Positions 1-8,928 of a stretch of 64,000 nucleotides of DNA are shown here, in pieces; position 1 is the first letter of the stretch; the number at the start of each line of letters is the position of its first letter. This DNA is from Sphingomonas sp. SORGH_AS_0879 (GTDB lineage: Bacteria > Pseudomonadota > Alphaproteobacteria > Sphingomonadales > Sphingomonadaceae): assembly GCF_030819175.1 (NCBI RefSeq), contig NZ_JAUTBJ010000002.1:1684001-1748000 (forward strand), written 5' to 3'. The notes under the pieces were generated by a model. The model was not told the DNA's origin. It ran no database searches and was given only the letters and a program-made list of their open reading frames with translations. The position numbers were made by a program, and so were the translations under genes.

Positions 1-866
1 GCCTTGCCGTAGAGGCGCTTCATGGCGCTGAAGACCGCCTCGACAGGGGCGCGCCGTCTGGCGATGAGGTGGTTGCGCCGGGCCTGCCAGCGCGGCAGCT
101 TTGGCATGTAGCGGTGCCGGCGATGCATGATGCGATCCTTGATCCCGGCCGCCTTCAGGGCCTTGCGACGCGCCTGGCCCTCATAGGCCCGGTCGGCATA
201 GACCGCGCCTTCGTCGCCGCAGACCAGCGCGTCGGCCCGTTCGACATCCTGGACCCTGGCCGAGGTGAAGGCCAGCTTGCGGATCAGGCCCGAGCCCTCG
301 TCCATGCCGATATGGAAGCGGTAGCCGAACACCGGCTTGCCGTCCTTGCGCGTCCAGTCGGCACCCGGCTCCTGGGGGTGCGGATCACCCGGCGCGATCC
401 CGTCCCCGCGCGGGGGCTTGCGGGTCGCCTTGACCACCGAGGCATCAAGGATCGTCCCCCGCCGCAGCACCAGCCCCTGCGCATCCAGCTGCCGGTTGAT
501 CTCGGCAAAGCAGCGCTCCAGCACGTCCCCCGCCGCCGCCGCCGCGCGAAACCGGCACAGCGTCGTCTCGTCCGGCGTGCCGCCATCCAGCGCAAAGCCG
601 CAGAACCGCCGGAACGACAGCCGGTCGAGCAGCGCCTCCTCCAGCCCGGGGTCCGACGGATCATACAACGCCTGTAGATACAGCGCCTTGACCATCGCCA
701 GCGGCGCATAGGGCGGTCGACCCGTCCGACCCTGCCGCAGCGGCGACACCAGCGGCTCCAGCCGGCTCCAGTCGATCAGCCGCTCGATCCCCGACAGCTT
801 CGCATTCGATCCCAAGCGCGGATCCATCAACGCTTCCACCAGCGATCGCTGCTCGACCATCACCAT
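1..866 (-). CDS. IS5-family transposase, 3' end beyond window
   Basis: An open frame runs leftward from an ATG at 866 and leaves the window, giving 288 visible residues. The N-terminal part has the DUF772-type region of IS5 transposases (LSFRRFCGFALD near residues 83-94, then PDETTLCRFR). The DDE catalytic set is visible: D141 in TILDASVVK, D225 in YADRAYEG and E276 in RAPVEAVFSAMKR. It would catalyse cut-and-paste movement of its own element. No frameshift or stop interrupts the visible part, so it may be intact. The non-coding stretch 867-952 should contain one end of the element; GTGAATCAC at 884-892 is a small palindrome there, but without the other end no inverted repeat or target duplication can be assigned. 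Confidence 0.9.
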   Translation of the reverse strand, partial: MVMVEQRSLVEALMDPRLGSNAKLSGIERLIDWSRLEPLVSPLRQGRTGRPPYAPLAMVKALYLQALYDPSDPGLEEALLDRLSFRRFCGFALDGGTPDETTLCRFRAAAAAGDVLERCFAEINRQLDAQGLVLRRGTILDASVVKATRKPPRGDGIAPGDPHPQEPGADWTRKDGKPVFGYRFHIGMDEGSGLIRKLAFTSARVQDVERADALVCGDEGAVYADRAYEGQARRKALKAAGIKDRIMHRRHRYMPKLPRWQARRNHLIARRRAPVEAVFSAMKRLYGK

Positions 867-952
867 GCCCTCCTGCCCGCACAGTGAATCACTCAACCAT
901 CCTCATTGCCAGACGTTTCGCAGAGGAATCCTCGCAGGGGAGGAAGAGCGAC

Positions 953-1981
953 CTACGCCGCCATGCGCAGGCTTCGGTCGATCGGGGCGAGGGCCGCCAG
1001 GAATTGTTCGGCGCTCGCCCGCCACGTGAAGCCCTGCCCATAGGCCGCACAGCGATCGCGATCGAGCGTCAGGGCTTTCGTGATGGCCCGCTCCAGTGCC
1101 TCGTCCATCACCCCGACCTGGGGGGTCAGCACATCCAGCGGCCCCTGCACCGGCAGCGCGGCGACCGGCGTGCCGCAAGCGAGCGCCTCGATCATCACCA
1201 GTCCGAAGGTGTCGGTCCGGCTTGGGAAGACGAACACATCCGCCGCGCGGTAGATGGCGGCCAGATCCTCACCGAACTTCGCACCCAGGAAATGCACCTG
1301 TGGATATTCTGCCGCCAAGGCCGCGCGGGCCGGGCCGTCGCCGACCACGACCTTCGATCCCGGTACATCGGTCGCGAGGAAGGCGGCGATGTTCTTCTCT
1401 ACCGCGACGCGGCCCGCATAAAGCTGGACCGGGCCGGGCAGGGCGCGGACGACGCCGTCGCTTGGGCCATCGGCGCGGAACAGCGTGGTATCCACCCCGC
1501 GCCCCCAATGGCGGCTTTGCGGCAGGCCATGCGCCGCCAGCGCCCGCGCCACGCTGGGCGTCGAGGCGAGGATCGCGGCGGAGGGCGCATGGAACCAGCG
1601 GACATAGCGCCAGACGAATTCCGGGCTGACCGCCCGTATGCGCGCCGCGACATATTCGGGAAACTGGGTGTGATAGGCGGTCGTGAAGGGCAGCCCCCGG
1701 CTCAGGCACCAGCGGCGCGCCGACAGTCCCAGCGGCCCCTCGGTCGCGATATGGACCGCTTCGGGCCGGAACGCCGCCAGCGTCCGCCCGACTTCGCCCG
1801 GCCTGGGCAAAGCCAGGCGGATTTCGGGATAGGTTGGGCAGGGGACCGAGGGGTAAAGATCGGGCGAGACGATCGACAGGTCATGCCCCATCGCGCGCAA
1901 CTCCGCCGCGACCGATTGCAGCGTGCGGACCACGCCGTTCACCTGCGGCGACCAGGCGTCGGTAACGATCGCGATGCGCAT
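953..1981 (-). CDS. GT4-family glycosyltransferase
   Basis: The product is 342 residues with a GT-B fold. The N-terminal Rossmann half opens with RIAIVTDAWSPQVNGVV, the usual start of MgtA / SqdX-like family 4 glycosyltransferases. The donor-binding half contains SRTDTFGLVMIEALACGTPV, the retaining GT4 signature. Such enzymes transfer a sugar from a nucleotide-sugar to a lipid or glycan acceptor at the cytoplasmic face of the membrane. It lies 20 bases behind the LpxH-like phosphoesterase on the same strand, so the two are probably co-transcribed and may act on the same glycolipid. Donor and acceptor cannot be read from the sequence. Start ATG 1981 is the first good start and fits family length. 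Confidence 0.88.
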   Translation of the reverse strand: MRIAIVTDAWSPQVNGVVRTLQSVAAELRAMGHDLSIVSPDLYPSVPCPTYPEIRLALPRPGEVGRTLAAFRPEAVHIATEGPLGLSARRWCLSRGLPFTTAYHTQFPEYVAARIRAVSPEFVWRYVRWFHAPSAAILASTPSVARALAAHGLPQSRHWGRGVDTTLFRADGPSDGVVRALPGPVQLYAGRVAVEKNIAAFLATDVPGSKVVVGDGPARAALAAEYPQVHFLGAKFGEDLAAIYRAADVFVFPSRTDTFGLVMIEALACGTPVAALPVQGPLDVLTPQVGVMDEALERAITKALTLDRDRCAAYGQGFTWRASAEQFLAALAPIDRSLRMAA

Positions 1982-2001
1982 GACCCGTCCGTCCCTCTCG
2001 T

Positions 2002-2886
2002 TCAGGCGGCGATGGCGGCGACCGTCGGCAGATTGCGCCGCGCCTCCATCTCATCGCCCCAGTGCAGGATTTCCATCGTGCCGTCGAAATGCTCGACCAG
2101 CGCGGTGCAACCCTCCACCCAGTCGCCGTCATTATAATAGGTGACGCCGCCGATCTCACGGATTTCTGCGGTGTGGATATGGCCGCACACCACCCCGTCG
2201 ACACCGCGCGCGCCCGCCGCATGAGCGACGACTTCCTCGAAATGCGAGATGAAGGCGACGGCGTTCTTGACCTTGGCCTTGGCGTGCTTGGACAGCGACC
2301 AATAGGGGCGCTTCATCCACCGCCGGACGATGTTGACCCAGCGGTTCACCTCCATCAGCGCGGTATAGGCGAAGTCGCCGACATGGGCGAGCCAGCGATG
2401 CGCCAGGGTGATCGCGTCGAACTCGTCGCCATGCAGGATCAGCAGGCGACGACCGTCCGCCGTCTCGTGGATCGCCTTGCGACAGATGGCGATGCCGCCG
2501 AAGTCCATGCCGGTGAACTGGCGGAAGATCTCGTCGTGATTGCCGGGGATATAGACGACACGGGTGCCGCGCCTGGCACGCTTCAGCAGCCGCCAGACCA
2601 CGTCATTGTGCGCGGCGGGCCAGTAGAATTTCTTCTTCAGCCGCCAGCCATCGATCATATCGCCGACCAGATACATGGTTTCGCTGTCGACATGATCCAG
2701 AAAGTCGATCAGCATTTCGGCATTGCAGCCGCGCGTGCCCAGGTGGACGTCGGAAATCCAGATGGTGCGGTAACGGCGGCGTTCATTGCCTTCCGGCTCC
2801 GGCGTGACCGGCGCACGCGGAATGAAGTCAAGAATGGCGGCGTCCTCGTGCAATGCGCCATCGATCGGAATGCTGGTCATCGGCAT
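2002..2886 (-). CDS. LpxH-like metallophosphoesterase (UDP-2,3-diacylglucosamine diphosphatase family)
   Basis: The product is 294 residues from ATG 2886, which sits behind a GGGGGA ribosome site; an upstream in-frame ATG at 2931 lacks one. All metallophosphoesterase motifs are present in order: ISDVHLG, VGDMIDGW, PGNHDE, LHGDEFD and VCGHIHTAEI, supplying the two-metal ligands. The family hydrolyses the pyrophosphate of UDP-diacylglucosamine in lipid A synthesis, but several paralogues act on other substrates. Pairing with a GT4 glycosyltransferase immediately downstream is consistent with an envelope glycolipid role rather than proof of lipid A synthesis. The call is certain for the fold and uncertain for the substrate. 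Confidence 0.85.
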   Translation of the reverse strand: MPMTSIPIDGALHEDAAILDFIPRAPVTPEPEGNERRRYRTIWISDVHLGTRGCNAEMLIDFLDHVDSETMYLVGDMIDGWRLKKKFYWPAAHNDVVWRLLKRARRGTRVVYIPGNHDEIFRQFTGMDFGGIAICRKAIHETADGRRLLILHGDEFDAITLAHRWLAHVGDFAYTALMEVNRWVNIVRRWMKRPYWSLSKHAKAKVKNAVAFISHFEEVVAHAAGARGVDGVVCGHIHTAEIREIGGVTYYNDGDWVEGCTALVEHFDGTMEILHWGDEMEARRNLPTVAAIAA

Positions 2887-3069
2887 CGGCGTTCCCCCAC
2901 GCTTGAGCGTCGATGCTGTCATGCCCGTCATCTGTTACGCCCGCATCGCAGATCGGTGACAGAGGCAAAGCAGTTTCGTGACCGGTTCAAGTCATGGGCA
3001 AAGAAAAAGCCCGGCCGATCCATGGGACCGACGGGCTGTCTCGACGAACCGAACTTCGTGTGTCTCACG

Positions 3070-3171
3070 CCCCTCCCGCAAACGGGAGGGGATGGGGGAG
3101 GGCAGGGATTCTCACCGAGGCTATCGCCCGCGGCCTTTCCCTCCCCAAACCCCTCCCGCCTGCGGGAGGGG
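3070..3171. repeat. paired palindromic repeat between genes
   Basis: Two hairpins of near-identical arms lie in the 303-base space between the phosphoesterase start and the TonB receptor stop. The first is CCCCTCCCG at 3070-3078 with CGGGAGGGG at 3083-3091; the second is CCCCTCCCGC at 3150-3159 with GCGGGAGGGG at 3162-3171. The arms of one can also pair with the other. This is a REP-like intergenic element; it may also end transcription of the leftward TonB receptor gene. No gene is seen in 2887-3189. Confidence 0.6.
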
Positions 3172-3189
3172 CTTAAGAAGAGAGGAAAG

Positions 3190-6006
3190 TTAGAACCGCA
3201 CCGCCACGGCTGCGGAATAGGTCCGGCCGTTCTTGTAGAAGGCGGTCGGACGGTCCGGCGTCGCGTTATACTGGTAATAGGTTTCGTCCAGCAGGTTCTG
3301 GGCGTTGAAGGTCAGCGTGATCTCCTTGGACAGGTTCACACCCGCCGAGAAGTCGAGCTGGCTGTACGGCGCCACCATCTCGCGCGAGCCGAGGCGACCG
3401 ATCGTGCGGAAATAGCTCGAACGATAATTGTAGCTCAGCCGCGCCTGGAAGATCCCGCTTTCGAAATAGGGGATCACGTTGACCGTGTGACGCGACAGAT
3501 AGGGCAGGTTGAGCGCCGCACCCGTCGTGTCGACCGACGAGGTCGAGCTGTCCTGGTACGAATAGTTCGCCTGGATGCCGAAGCCGCCCCAGATTTCGGT
3601 CTGACCCGAAATCAGCGCGCCATTGACCTTCGCCTTGCCGCCATTGATCGGCTGGTTGATGTTATAGGTGGTCAGCGCACCCGCCAGCGTGTTGAAATAC
3701 ACCGCATTGGTGCGGGTGTTGATGATGTAGTTCGAGATGTCGCGACGGAACAGCTCGACCGCCACCAGCGAGCCGGCGCGCGGATACCATTCCGCCGTCA
3801 GTTCGTAATTGGTCGACTCATAGGGCTTCAGGTTCGGATTGCCGCCGCCGCCGTCGAGGGTGACGTTGTTGAGCGACAGGGATGCCGCCAGATCCTCATA
3901 GCGCGGCCGCGAGATCACCCGGGCGACCGCACCGCGCACGATCACCTGCGGGCTGATCGAATAGGCGAGGTTCACGCTGGGCAGGAACTTCAGATAATCG
4001 GTGGTGGTCGTGGTGGGCACCGGCACCGGATTGGTGAGGTTGCTCTGCGTCACCGCATAGCGGGACTGGTCGCGGGTATAGACCAGACGACCACCGATAT
4101 TGCCGCGCAGGCCGCCCTGGTCGAAATTCGCCTGGACATAGGACGCCATGACGGTTTCGCGCACGCGGGTGGAGGCACCGATCTTGTTGACCAGCGGGCT
4201 GTTGATCGCCTTGGACAGGATGTCGATCACCGCCTGGTCGGGCAGGTTCAGATACTGGGTCGCATTGCCCGAGCCGCCGGTTCCGTCGAACACGCCGCCC
4301 GGCGTGACCAGCGTGGGCACGCCCAGTTTGTCGGCGGTCATCGAGGTCGTCATATAGGTGTTGATGCCGCGCGCATCGAGCCGGTTGACGTGGTCGGTCA
4401 CGCGGCTGCCCAGCAGGATCTGGGTGAAGGGGCCGAATTCGACCGGGATGGTCGCGTCATAGCCGCCGTAAATGTCACGGTCGGTGGTGACGCTGTAATC
4501 CAGCCCGCCGATCTGCGCGGCGTTCAGCGGCTGGCCGTTGACGATGACCGGACGGCCCTCGATCGTGGCGGCATTGTTGTTCGGGTTGGTGAAATAATTC
4601 GCGGGGTTGGTCGGATCGCCGACATAGTTCACCGTCGCCGACTTCGGCCCGAACGCATAGCTGAACGGCAGCCTGGTCTGCACGTTGAACAGATATTCGG
4701 GGTTGCGGCCACCGACCGCGCGCGACCAGCCGCCCGCGAAGCTGATCTTGGCGCCGTCATCGCCTTCCCAATCGGCGAAGAAGTTGAGGTTGTCGGTCTT
4801 CAGCTTGGTCTTGCGGACCAACGTGTCGAGCTGCGACGACTGGCTGTTGGCCGCGCCGAAGCTGGCCGAGTTGACCGTGCCGTTGCTGACATTGGCGGTC
4901 TGCAACACGTCGCCGGTCCAGGCGCCGGGGATGGTGTACATCGACTGGCTGTAATTGTTGTAATTGCCGTCGATGTGCAGCCCGTTCAGGGTCAGCGTCA
5001 GATTGTCGGCCGGGCGATACTGGATCGTGCCCGACACGCTGGCGCGCTCGCGGGTCTGCTGGAAATAGGCATAGTTGATGCCGAAGGGCAGATAGGCGTT
5101 GGCCAGATCCTGGCGCGTGCCGCCGGTGACCGTGGCGTTGGTATTCTTCAGCAGCGGCTGGCCGCCCGCATCGTAGATCAGCAGGGGGCGGCCGTCGGCG
5201 CCGCGCAGCGTCTCGTCCTTGGCGTTCTTCTGCGTCTGGAAGAAACGCTCGTCGCCGCGCTCATAGCCGAAGAACTCGACACCCGCGCGGGTCAGGCTCT
5301 GGCGGTCATAGGTGGCGGCGACCAGGAAGCCGAAATTGTCGGCCTGATTGTGCCAGCTATACAGGCCCGAGGCGCGGACATTGCCCTTTTCGGAACGGTC
5401 ATTGTACGAATAGCCGCCCGAGGCGAAGACCGAATTGGGCGCGAGGTCGAGCGGACGACGGGTGCGCACGATGACCGTGCCGCCCAGGCTGCCTTCCTCG
5501 ATGCGCGGTTCCGGCGACTTGTAGACTTCGAGGCGGTCGACCAGTTCGGGGGCGAGCAGCGAATAGTTGAAGGTACGGCTGGACGGGTCGTTGTCGTTGC
5601 CGCCCCAGTCGGCCGAGGCCAGCGCGTGGCCGTCGAGCAGCATGCGGTTGAGCGCCGGATCGGTGCCCAGGATCGCGACCTTCTCGCCCTCGCCGAAGCG
5701 GCGGTCGATGCTGACGCCCGGAATGTGCGACAGCGATTCCGCGACGTTGCGGTCGGGGAACTTGCCCACGTCCTCGGCGGTGATCACGTCGACGACGGCG
5801 TTCGCCTCGCGCTTGACGTTGATGGCGTTGCGAAGGCTGCTGCGGATGCCGGTGACGACGACGTCGCCGCTGCTATCGGACTGATCGCTGCCCGGCGCGG
5901 TCTGCGTCGGCGCGTCGGCGGTCTGTCCGCTGGTCTGTGCGAAGGCGGTGCCCTGGATACCCGCGAGTGCGGTCGCGGTCAGGATGATGCTACGAAAGCT
6001 CAACAC
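3190..6006 (-). CDS. TonB-dependent receptor of the GlcNAc locus
   Basis: The product is about 938 residues from GTG 6006, chosen because GGGGGG lies just upstream and the protein then begins with a signal peptide ending in GIQGTAFAQ. An in-frame ATG at 6144 would add 46 residues of non-signal sequence. A plug domain follows (VVVTGIRSSLRNAINVK, then VVDVITAEDVGKFPDRNVAESL), then a beta-barrel ending in an aromatic-terminated strand (YSAAVAVRF). It should take up an oligosaccharide across the outer membrane using TonB energy. Its divergent position next to cutC, gntR and the nag genes suggests a GlcNAc-containing glycan such as a chitin oligomer; that substrate is inferred. Confidence 0.92.
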   Translation of the reverse strand: MLSFRSIILTATALAGIQGTAFAQTSGQTADAPTQTAPGSDQSDSSGDVVVTGIRSSLRNAINVKREANAVVDVITAEDVGKFPDRNVAESLSHIPGVSIDRRFGEGEKVAILGTDPALNRMLLDGHALASADWGGNDNDPSSRTFNYSLLAPELVDRLEVYKSPEPRIEEGSLGGTVIVRTRRPLDLAPNSVFASGGYSYNDRSEKGNVRASGLYSWHNQADNFGFLVAATYDRQSLTRAGVEFFGYERGDERFFQTQKNAKDETLRGADGRPLLIYDAGGQPLLKNTNATVTGGTRQDLANAYLPFGINYAYFQQTRERASVSGTIQYRPADNLTLTLNGLHIDGNYNNYSQSMYTIPGAWTGDVLQTANVSNGTVNSASFGAANSQSSQLDTLVRKTKLKTDNLNFFADWEGDDGAKISFAGGWSRAVGGRNPEYLFNVQTRLPFSYAFGPKSATVNYVGDPTNPANYFTNPNNNAATIEGRPVIVNGQPLNAAQIGGLDYSVTTDRDIYGGYDATIPVEFGPFTQILLGSRVTDHVNRLDARGINTYMTTSMTADKLGVPTLVTPGGVFDGTGGSGNATQYLNLPDQAVIDILSKAINSPLVNKIGASTRVRETVMASYVQANFDQGGLRGNIGGRLVYTRDQSRYAVTQSNLTNPVPVPTTTTTDYLKFLPSVNLAYSISPQVIVRGAVARVISRPRYEDLAASLSLNNVTLDGGGGNPNLKPYESTNYELTAEWYPRAGSLVAVELFRRDISNYIINTRTNAVYFNTLAGALTTYNINQPINGGKAKVNGALISGQTEIWGGFGIQANYSYQDSSTSSVDTTGAALNLPYLSRHTVNVIPYFESGIFQARLSYNYRSSYFRTIGRLGSREMVAPYSQLDFSAGVNLSKEITLTFNAQNLLDETYYQYNATPDRPTAFYKNGRTYSAAVAVRF

Positions 6007-6131
6007 GCTGAAATCCCCCCAATTGCTGTCGCGCCATCTCGCGAAGCCTTGTCGATCCTCGGGTCGGGAGGTCGATGGCTTCCTCCCGTCGGCATCTTTT
6101 TTATACAGTATGCTCGAGACACCAACTTGTA

Positions 6132-6188
6132 ACCAAAATGACATTGGTCCGTAAACGGGAAAAATGTGACGTTTGGTTCATGGGACCA
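6132..6188. promoter_or_regulatory. candidate regulator sites between the receptor and cutC
   Basis: The 279-base divergent region holds two short dyads built from the same half-sites: ACCAA-N7-TTGGT at 6132-6148 and TGGT-N7-ACCA at 6174-6188 (the latter nearly extended, TGGTTC / GGACCA). Four ACCA/TGGT half-sites in 57 bases between divergent sugar genes, with a GntR/HutC gene nearby, suggest operator sites. The spacing is not the usual contiguous HutC-type dyad, so the assignment is weak. Confidence 0.3.
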
Positions 6189-6285
6189 TTATGCTGGCGC
6201 ATCGCGCCCCGTGCTGCTTAAATGACGCAATCCCGGCGTTCGCCGTGTCAGGGGCGGAGCGGCCGTCGAGAAGAGACTTTGGGGG

Positions 6286-7041
6286 ATGCAGGCCATGGCG
6301 ATACCACCGTCCCGAATTGGGTCGACGCTGTTGGAGATTTGCGTCGACGATGCCGATGGCGTGGCTGCCGTCGCGGCGGCCGGCGGCGACCGGATCGAGC
6401 TGTGCGGGGCGCTGGCGCTGGGTGGACTCACGCCATCGGCGGCCCTGGTCGCCTGCGCGGTCGAATCCGGTGTGCCGGTCCATGCGATGGTACGCCCGCG
6501 CGATGGCGATTTCCGTTATGACGACCGCGATGTCGCTCTGGCGACGGCGGAAATCGAGCGCATGGTGACGCAAGGCGTTGCGGGCGTCGTGGTCGGCGCG
6601 ATGGCGGACGACCGGCAACTGGACCTCGACATATTGGCGCGCTGGCGGGATGCGGCCAAGGGCGTCGCGATCGTGCTCCACCGCGCCATCGATCTGGTCG
6701 CGGACCCCGTCGCGGCGGTCGAGGCGGTGGCACGGCTGGGCTATGACCATGTGCTGACCTCGGGCGGCGCGGTGACGGCGGAACAGGGCGCGGCGGTCAT
6801 CGCGGACATGGTTGCGGCGGCCAGCGGGCGCATGGCGATCATCGCGGGGTCGGGTGTTTCGGCGGACAATGCGGCGCAACTGGTCGCCCGGACCGGGGTT
6901 GATGCGGTCCATGCCTCCGCCAGCGTGCGCGAGCCCTGGGGGGATTCGCGGATCGAGGCGATGGGCTTCGCATCGGGCCCCCGACGACGAACCGAGCCCG
7001 CGCGGATCGCGGCGCTAAGACAGGCTATCAAGTGGAGATGA
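6286..7041 (+). CDS. cutC: CutC-family protein
   Basis: The product is 251 residues, a full-length CutC TIM barrel: LLEICVDD at the N-terminus, GGDRIELCGALALGG, VHAMVRPRDGDFRY and the C-terminal IIAGSGVSADNA. CutC was named for copper homeostasis, but its biochemical role is unresolved. Here it opens the GlcNAc operon directly in front of the GntR regulator, so a sugar-metabolism role is at least as plausible as copper handling. Two in-frame ATGs occur at 6286 and 6295; the second is better spaced from the GGGGG at 6281-6285. Confidence 0.9.
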   Translation: MQAMAIPPSRIGSTLLEICVDDADGVAAVAAAGGDRIELCGALALGGLTPSAALVACAVESGVPVHAMVRPRDGDFRYDDRDVALATAEIERMVTQGVAGVVVGAMADDRQLDLDILARWRDAAKGVAIVLHRAIDLVADPVAAVEAVARLGYDHVLTSGGAVTAEQGAAVIADMVAAASGRMAIIAGSGVSADNAAQLVARTGVDAVHASASVREPWGDSRIEAMGFASGPRRRTEPARIAALRQAIKWR

Positions 7042-7121
7042 AATCCAATGTATGCCAAATATAATACCTATTGCCCGACCGGTAGGGCTGCGATAGATCA
7101 AGTGGCGAAGCGGGGCGTGGC

Positions 7122-7895
7122 ATGAGTGACGCCCGGGCAAAGGGGGATGGCGCGGCCATGACATTTTCGGCGCAGGTCGGCTCCTTCCGAAAGGGGAACC
7201 CCGCGCCGTTATACCTTCAGCTTCAGCAGCTGTTGCGCGACGCGATCAACGGCAATGTACTGGCGGAGGACGATGCCATCCCGGCCGAGCGCGATCTGGC
7301 GATCGAATATGACGTGTCGCGGATCACGGTGAGGAAGGCGATCGGCGGTCTGGTCGAGGAAGGGCTGCTGACGCGGCGGCGCGGCGCGGGCACCTTCGTC
7401 GCCGGGCGTGTCGAGAAGAGCTTCTCCAAGCTGTCCTCCTTCTCCGAGGACATGATCGCGCGCGGGCGCACGCCGAGCAGCCAGTGGGTCAGCCGCGCGC
7501 CGGGTACGGTCACGCCGGAGGAAGCGCTGTCGCTGGGCCTGTCGCCGGGCGCGCCGGTCTATCGGTTCCAGCGCGTGCGCTTCGCCGATGAGGTGCCGAT
7601 GGCGGTCGAGGTTTCGACCATCGCCGGTTTCGCGCTCCCCTCGATCGAGGCGGTCGACCGCTCGCTCTACGCGGCGCTGGATCGGGCGGGGCATCGACCG
7701 GTGCGCGCGCTGCAACGCCTGCGCGCGGTGCCGTTCGGCGCGGACCATGCCAAGATGCTGAACGTCGATCCGGGCCATGCGGGCCTGTTGATCGAGCGGC
7801 GCGGATTTCTGCGCGATGGACGGGCGGTGGAATATACCCAGTCCTTCTATCGCGGTGATGCCTATGATTTCGTCGCGGAGTTGACAGATGTCTGA
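7122..7895 (+). CDS. GntR/HutC-family regulator of the nag operon (NagQ-like)
   Basis: The product is 257 residues. The winged-helix domain spans roughly residues 22-90 (PLYLQLQQLLRDAI, then IPAERDLAIEYDVSRITVRKAI and RRRGAGTFVAGRV). A UTRA ligand domain fills the rest (LSLGLSPGAPVYRFQRVR). HutC-type regulators beside nag genes usually sense GlcN6P or GlcNAc6P and repress the operon. The stop overlaps the start of the deaminase gene by 8 bases, so it is within the operon it probably controls. A second in-frame ATG exists at 7158. Confidence 0.9.
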   Translation: MSDARAKGDGAAMTFSAQVGSFRKGNPAPLYLQLQQLLRDAINGNVLAEDDAIPAERDLAIEYDVSRITVRKAIGGLVEEGLLTRRRGAGTFVAGRVEKSFSKLSSFSEDMIARGRTPSSQWVSRAPGTVTPEEALSLGLSPGAPVYRFQRVRFADEVPMAVEVSTIAGFALPSIEAVDRSLYAALDRAGHRPVRALQRLRAVPFGADHAKMLNVDPGHAGLLIERRGFLRDGRAVEYTQSFYRGDAYDFVAELTDV

Positions 7896-8928
7896 ACTGA
7901 TGACCGCCGGTAAAGCGGGAACCGGCACCCTGATGGGAGCGGAAGCGGGCGAGGCGCCGGAGGCGATCGCCCGGCTGCTCGCGCGCAACGCGCCGACCGT
8001 CAGGGCGCTGGCCGAGCGGCTGCGTGCCGCCCCGCCGCCGGTGATCATCACCATCGCGCGTGGGTCGTCGGACCATGCCGCGACCTATGGCAAATATATC
8101 CTGGAAACGAAGACCGGCGTGCCGGTGTCGTCGGCGGCTCCCTCGGTCGCGTCGATCTTCGAAACGCCGATGAAGGTGCAGGGTGCGCTGGTCATCGCCA
8201 TCTCGCAGTCGGGGCGCAGCCCGGACCTGCTGGCGACAGTCGAGGCGTATCGGGCGGGCGGCGCGCATATCGTGGCGCTCGTGAACGATGAGGAGTCGCC
8301 GCTGGCAACCGGCGCGGACACCTTCCTGCCGCTGTCGGCCGGTCCCGAAAAGGCCGTCGCCGCCACCAAGTCCTGCCTGACCGCGCTGGCGGGTCTGGCG
8401 CAACTCGCCGCCGCCTGGGCGGGGGACGAAACGCTGGAGGCCGCGCTCGCCGAACTGCCGGGTCAGGTCGAAGAGGCGCTGGGCCTCGACTGGTCCCCGG
8501 CGGTCGAGGGATTGCGCGAGGTCAGCCAGATGTTCGTGCTGGGTCGCGGTTACGGTTACGGCGTGGCGCAGGAAGCCGCGCTGAAGCTCAAGGAAACCTG
8601 CTCGATCCAGGCCGAGCCGTTCAGTGCCGCCGAAGTCCGGCACGGCCCGATGCGCATCGTAGAGCCCGGCTATTCGGTGCTCGGCTTCGCCACCTCGGAT
8701 GTGGCGGGCGAGGATGTGAAGGCGGTCGCCGACCAGTTCGCGGAGCGTGGCGCCAAGCCGTTCGTCGCGGGGCAGGGCGGTGCGCTGCCCATGGTCGAAG
8801 GCCACCCCGCGCTGGAGCCGATCGCGATGCTCGCCAGCTTCTACCGCATGGTCGAGGCGCTGGCGCTCGCCCGTGGCATGGACCCCGACTCGCCGCCGCA
8901 CCTACAGAAAGTGACCCGTACGCTATGA
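7888..8928 (+). CDS. SIS-domain glucosamine-6-phosphate deaminase (NagB-II type)
   Basis: The product is 346 residues with two SIS domains and no glutaminase domain. Motifs match the GlmS isomerase half: ARGSSDHAATYGKY, AISQSGRSPDL, KAVAATKSCLTAL and QAEPFSAAEVRHGP. The protein therefore resembles the alternative deaminase NagB-II, which converts GlcN6P to fructose 6-phosphate and ammonia. Placement between gntR and nagA with overlaps of 8 and 4 bases supports the catabolic direction over glucosamine synthesis. No classical NagB is present in the window. Confidence 0.9.
   Translation: MSELMTAGKAGTGTLMGAEAGEAPEAIARLLARNAPTVRALAERLRAAPPPVIITIARGSSDHAATYGKYILETKTGVPVSSAAPSVASIFETPMKVQGALVIAISQSGRSPDLLATVEAYRAGGAHIVALVNDEESPLATGADTFLPLSAGPEKAVAATKSCLTALAGLAQLAAAWAGDETLEAALAELPGQVEEALGLDWSPAVEGLREVSQMFVLGRGYGYGVAQEAALKLKETCSIQAEPFSAAEVRHGPMRIVEPGYSVLGFATSDVAGEDVKAVADQFAERGAKPFVAGQGGALPMVEGHPALEPIAMLASFYRMVEALALARGMDPDSPPHLQKVTRTL

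Noticed and set aside
867..952. terminal inverted repeat of the insertion sequence
   Set aside because: Only one end is in the window, so no repeat pair or target duplication can be shown.
2062..6132. very long rightward open frame (about 1356 codons) opposite the TonB receptor and phosphoesterase
   Set aside because: It is the complement of genuine genes, with repeated Arg/Val/Asp/Gly-rich composition and no recognisable domains; high GC makes such antisense frames common.
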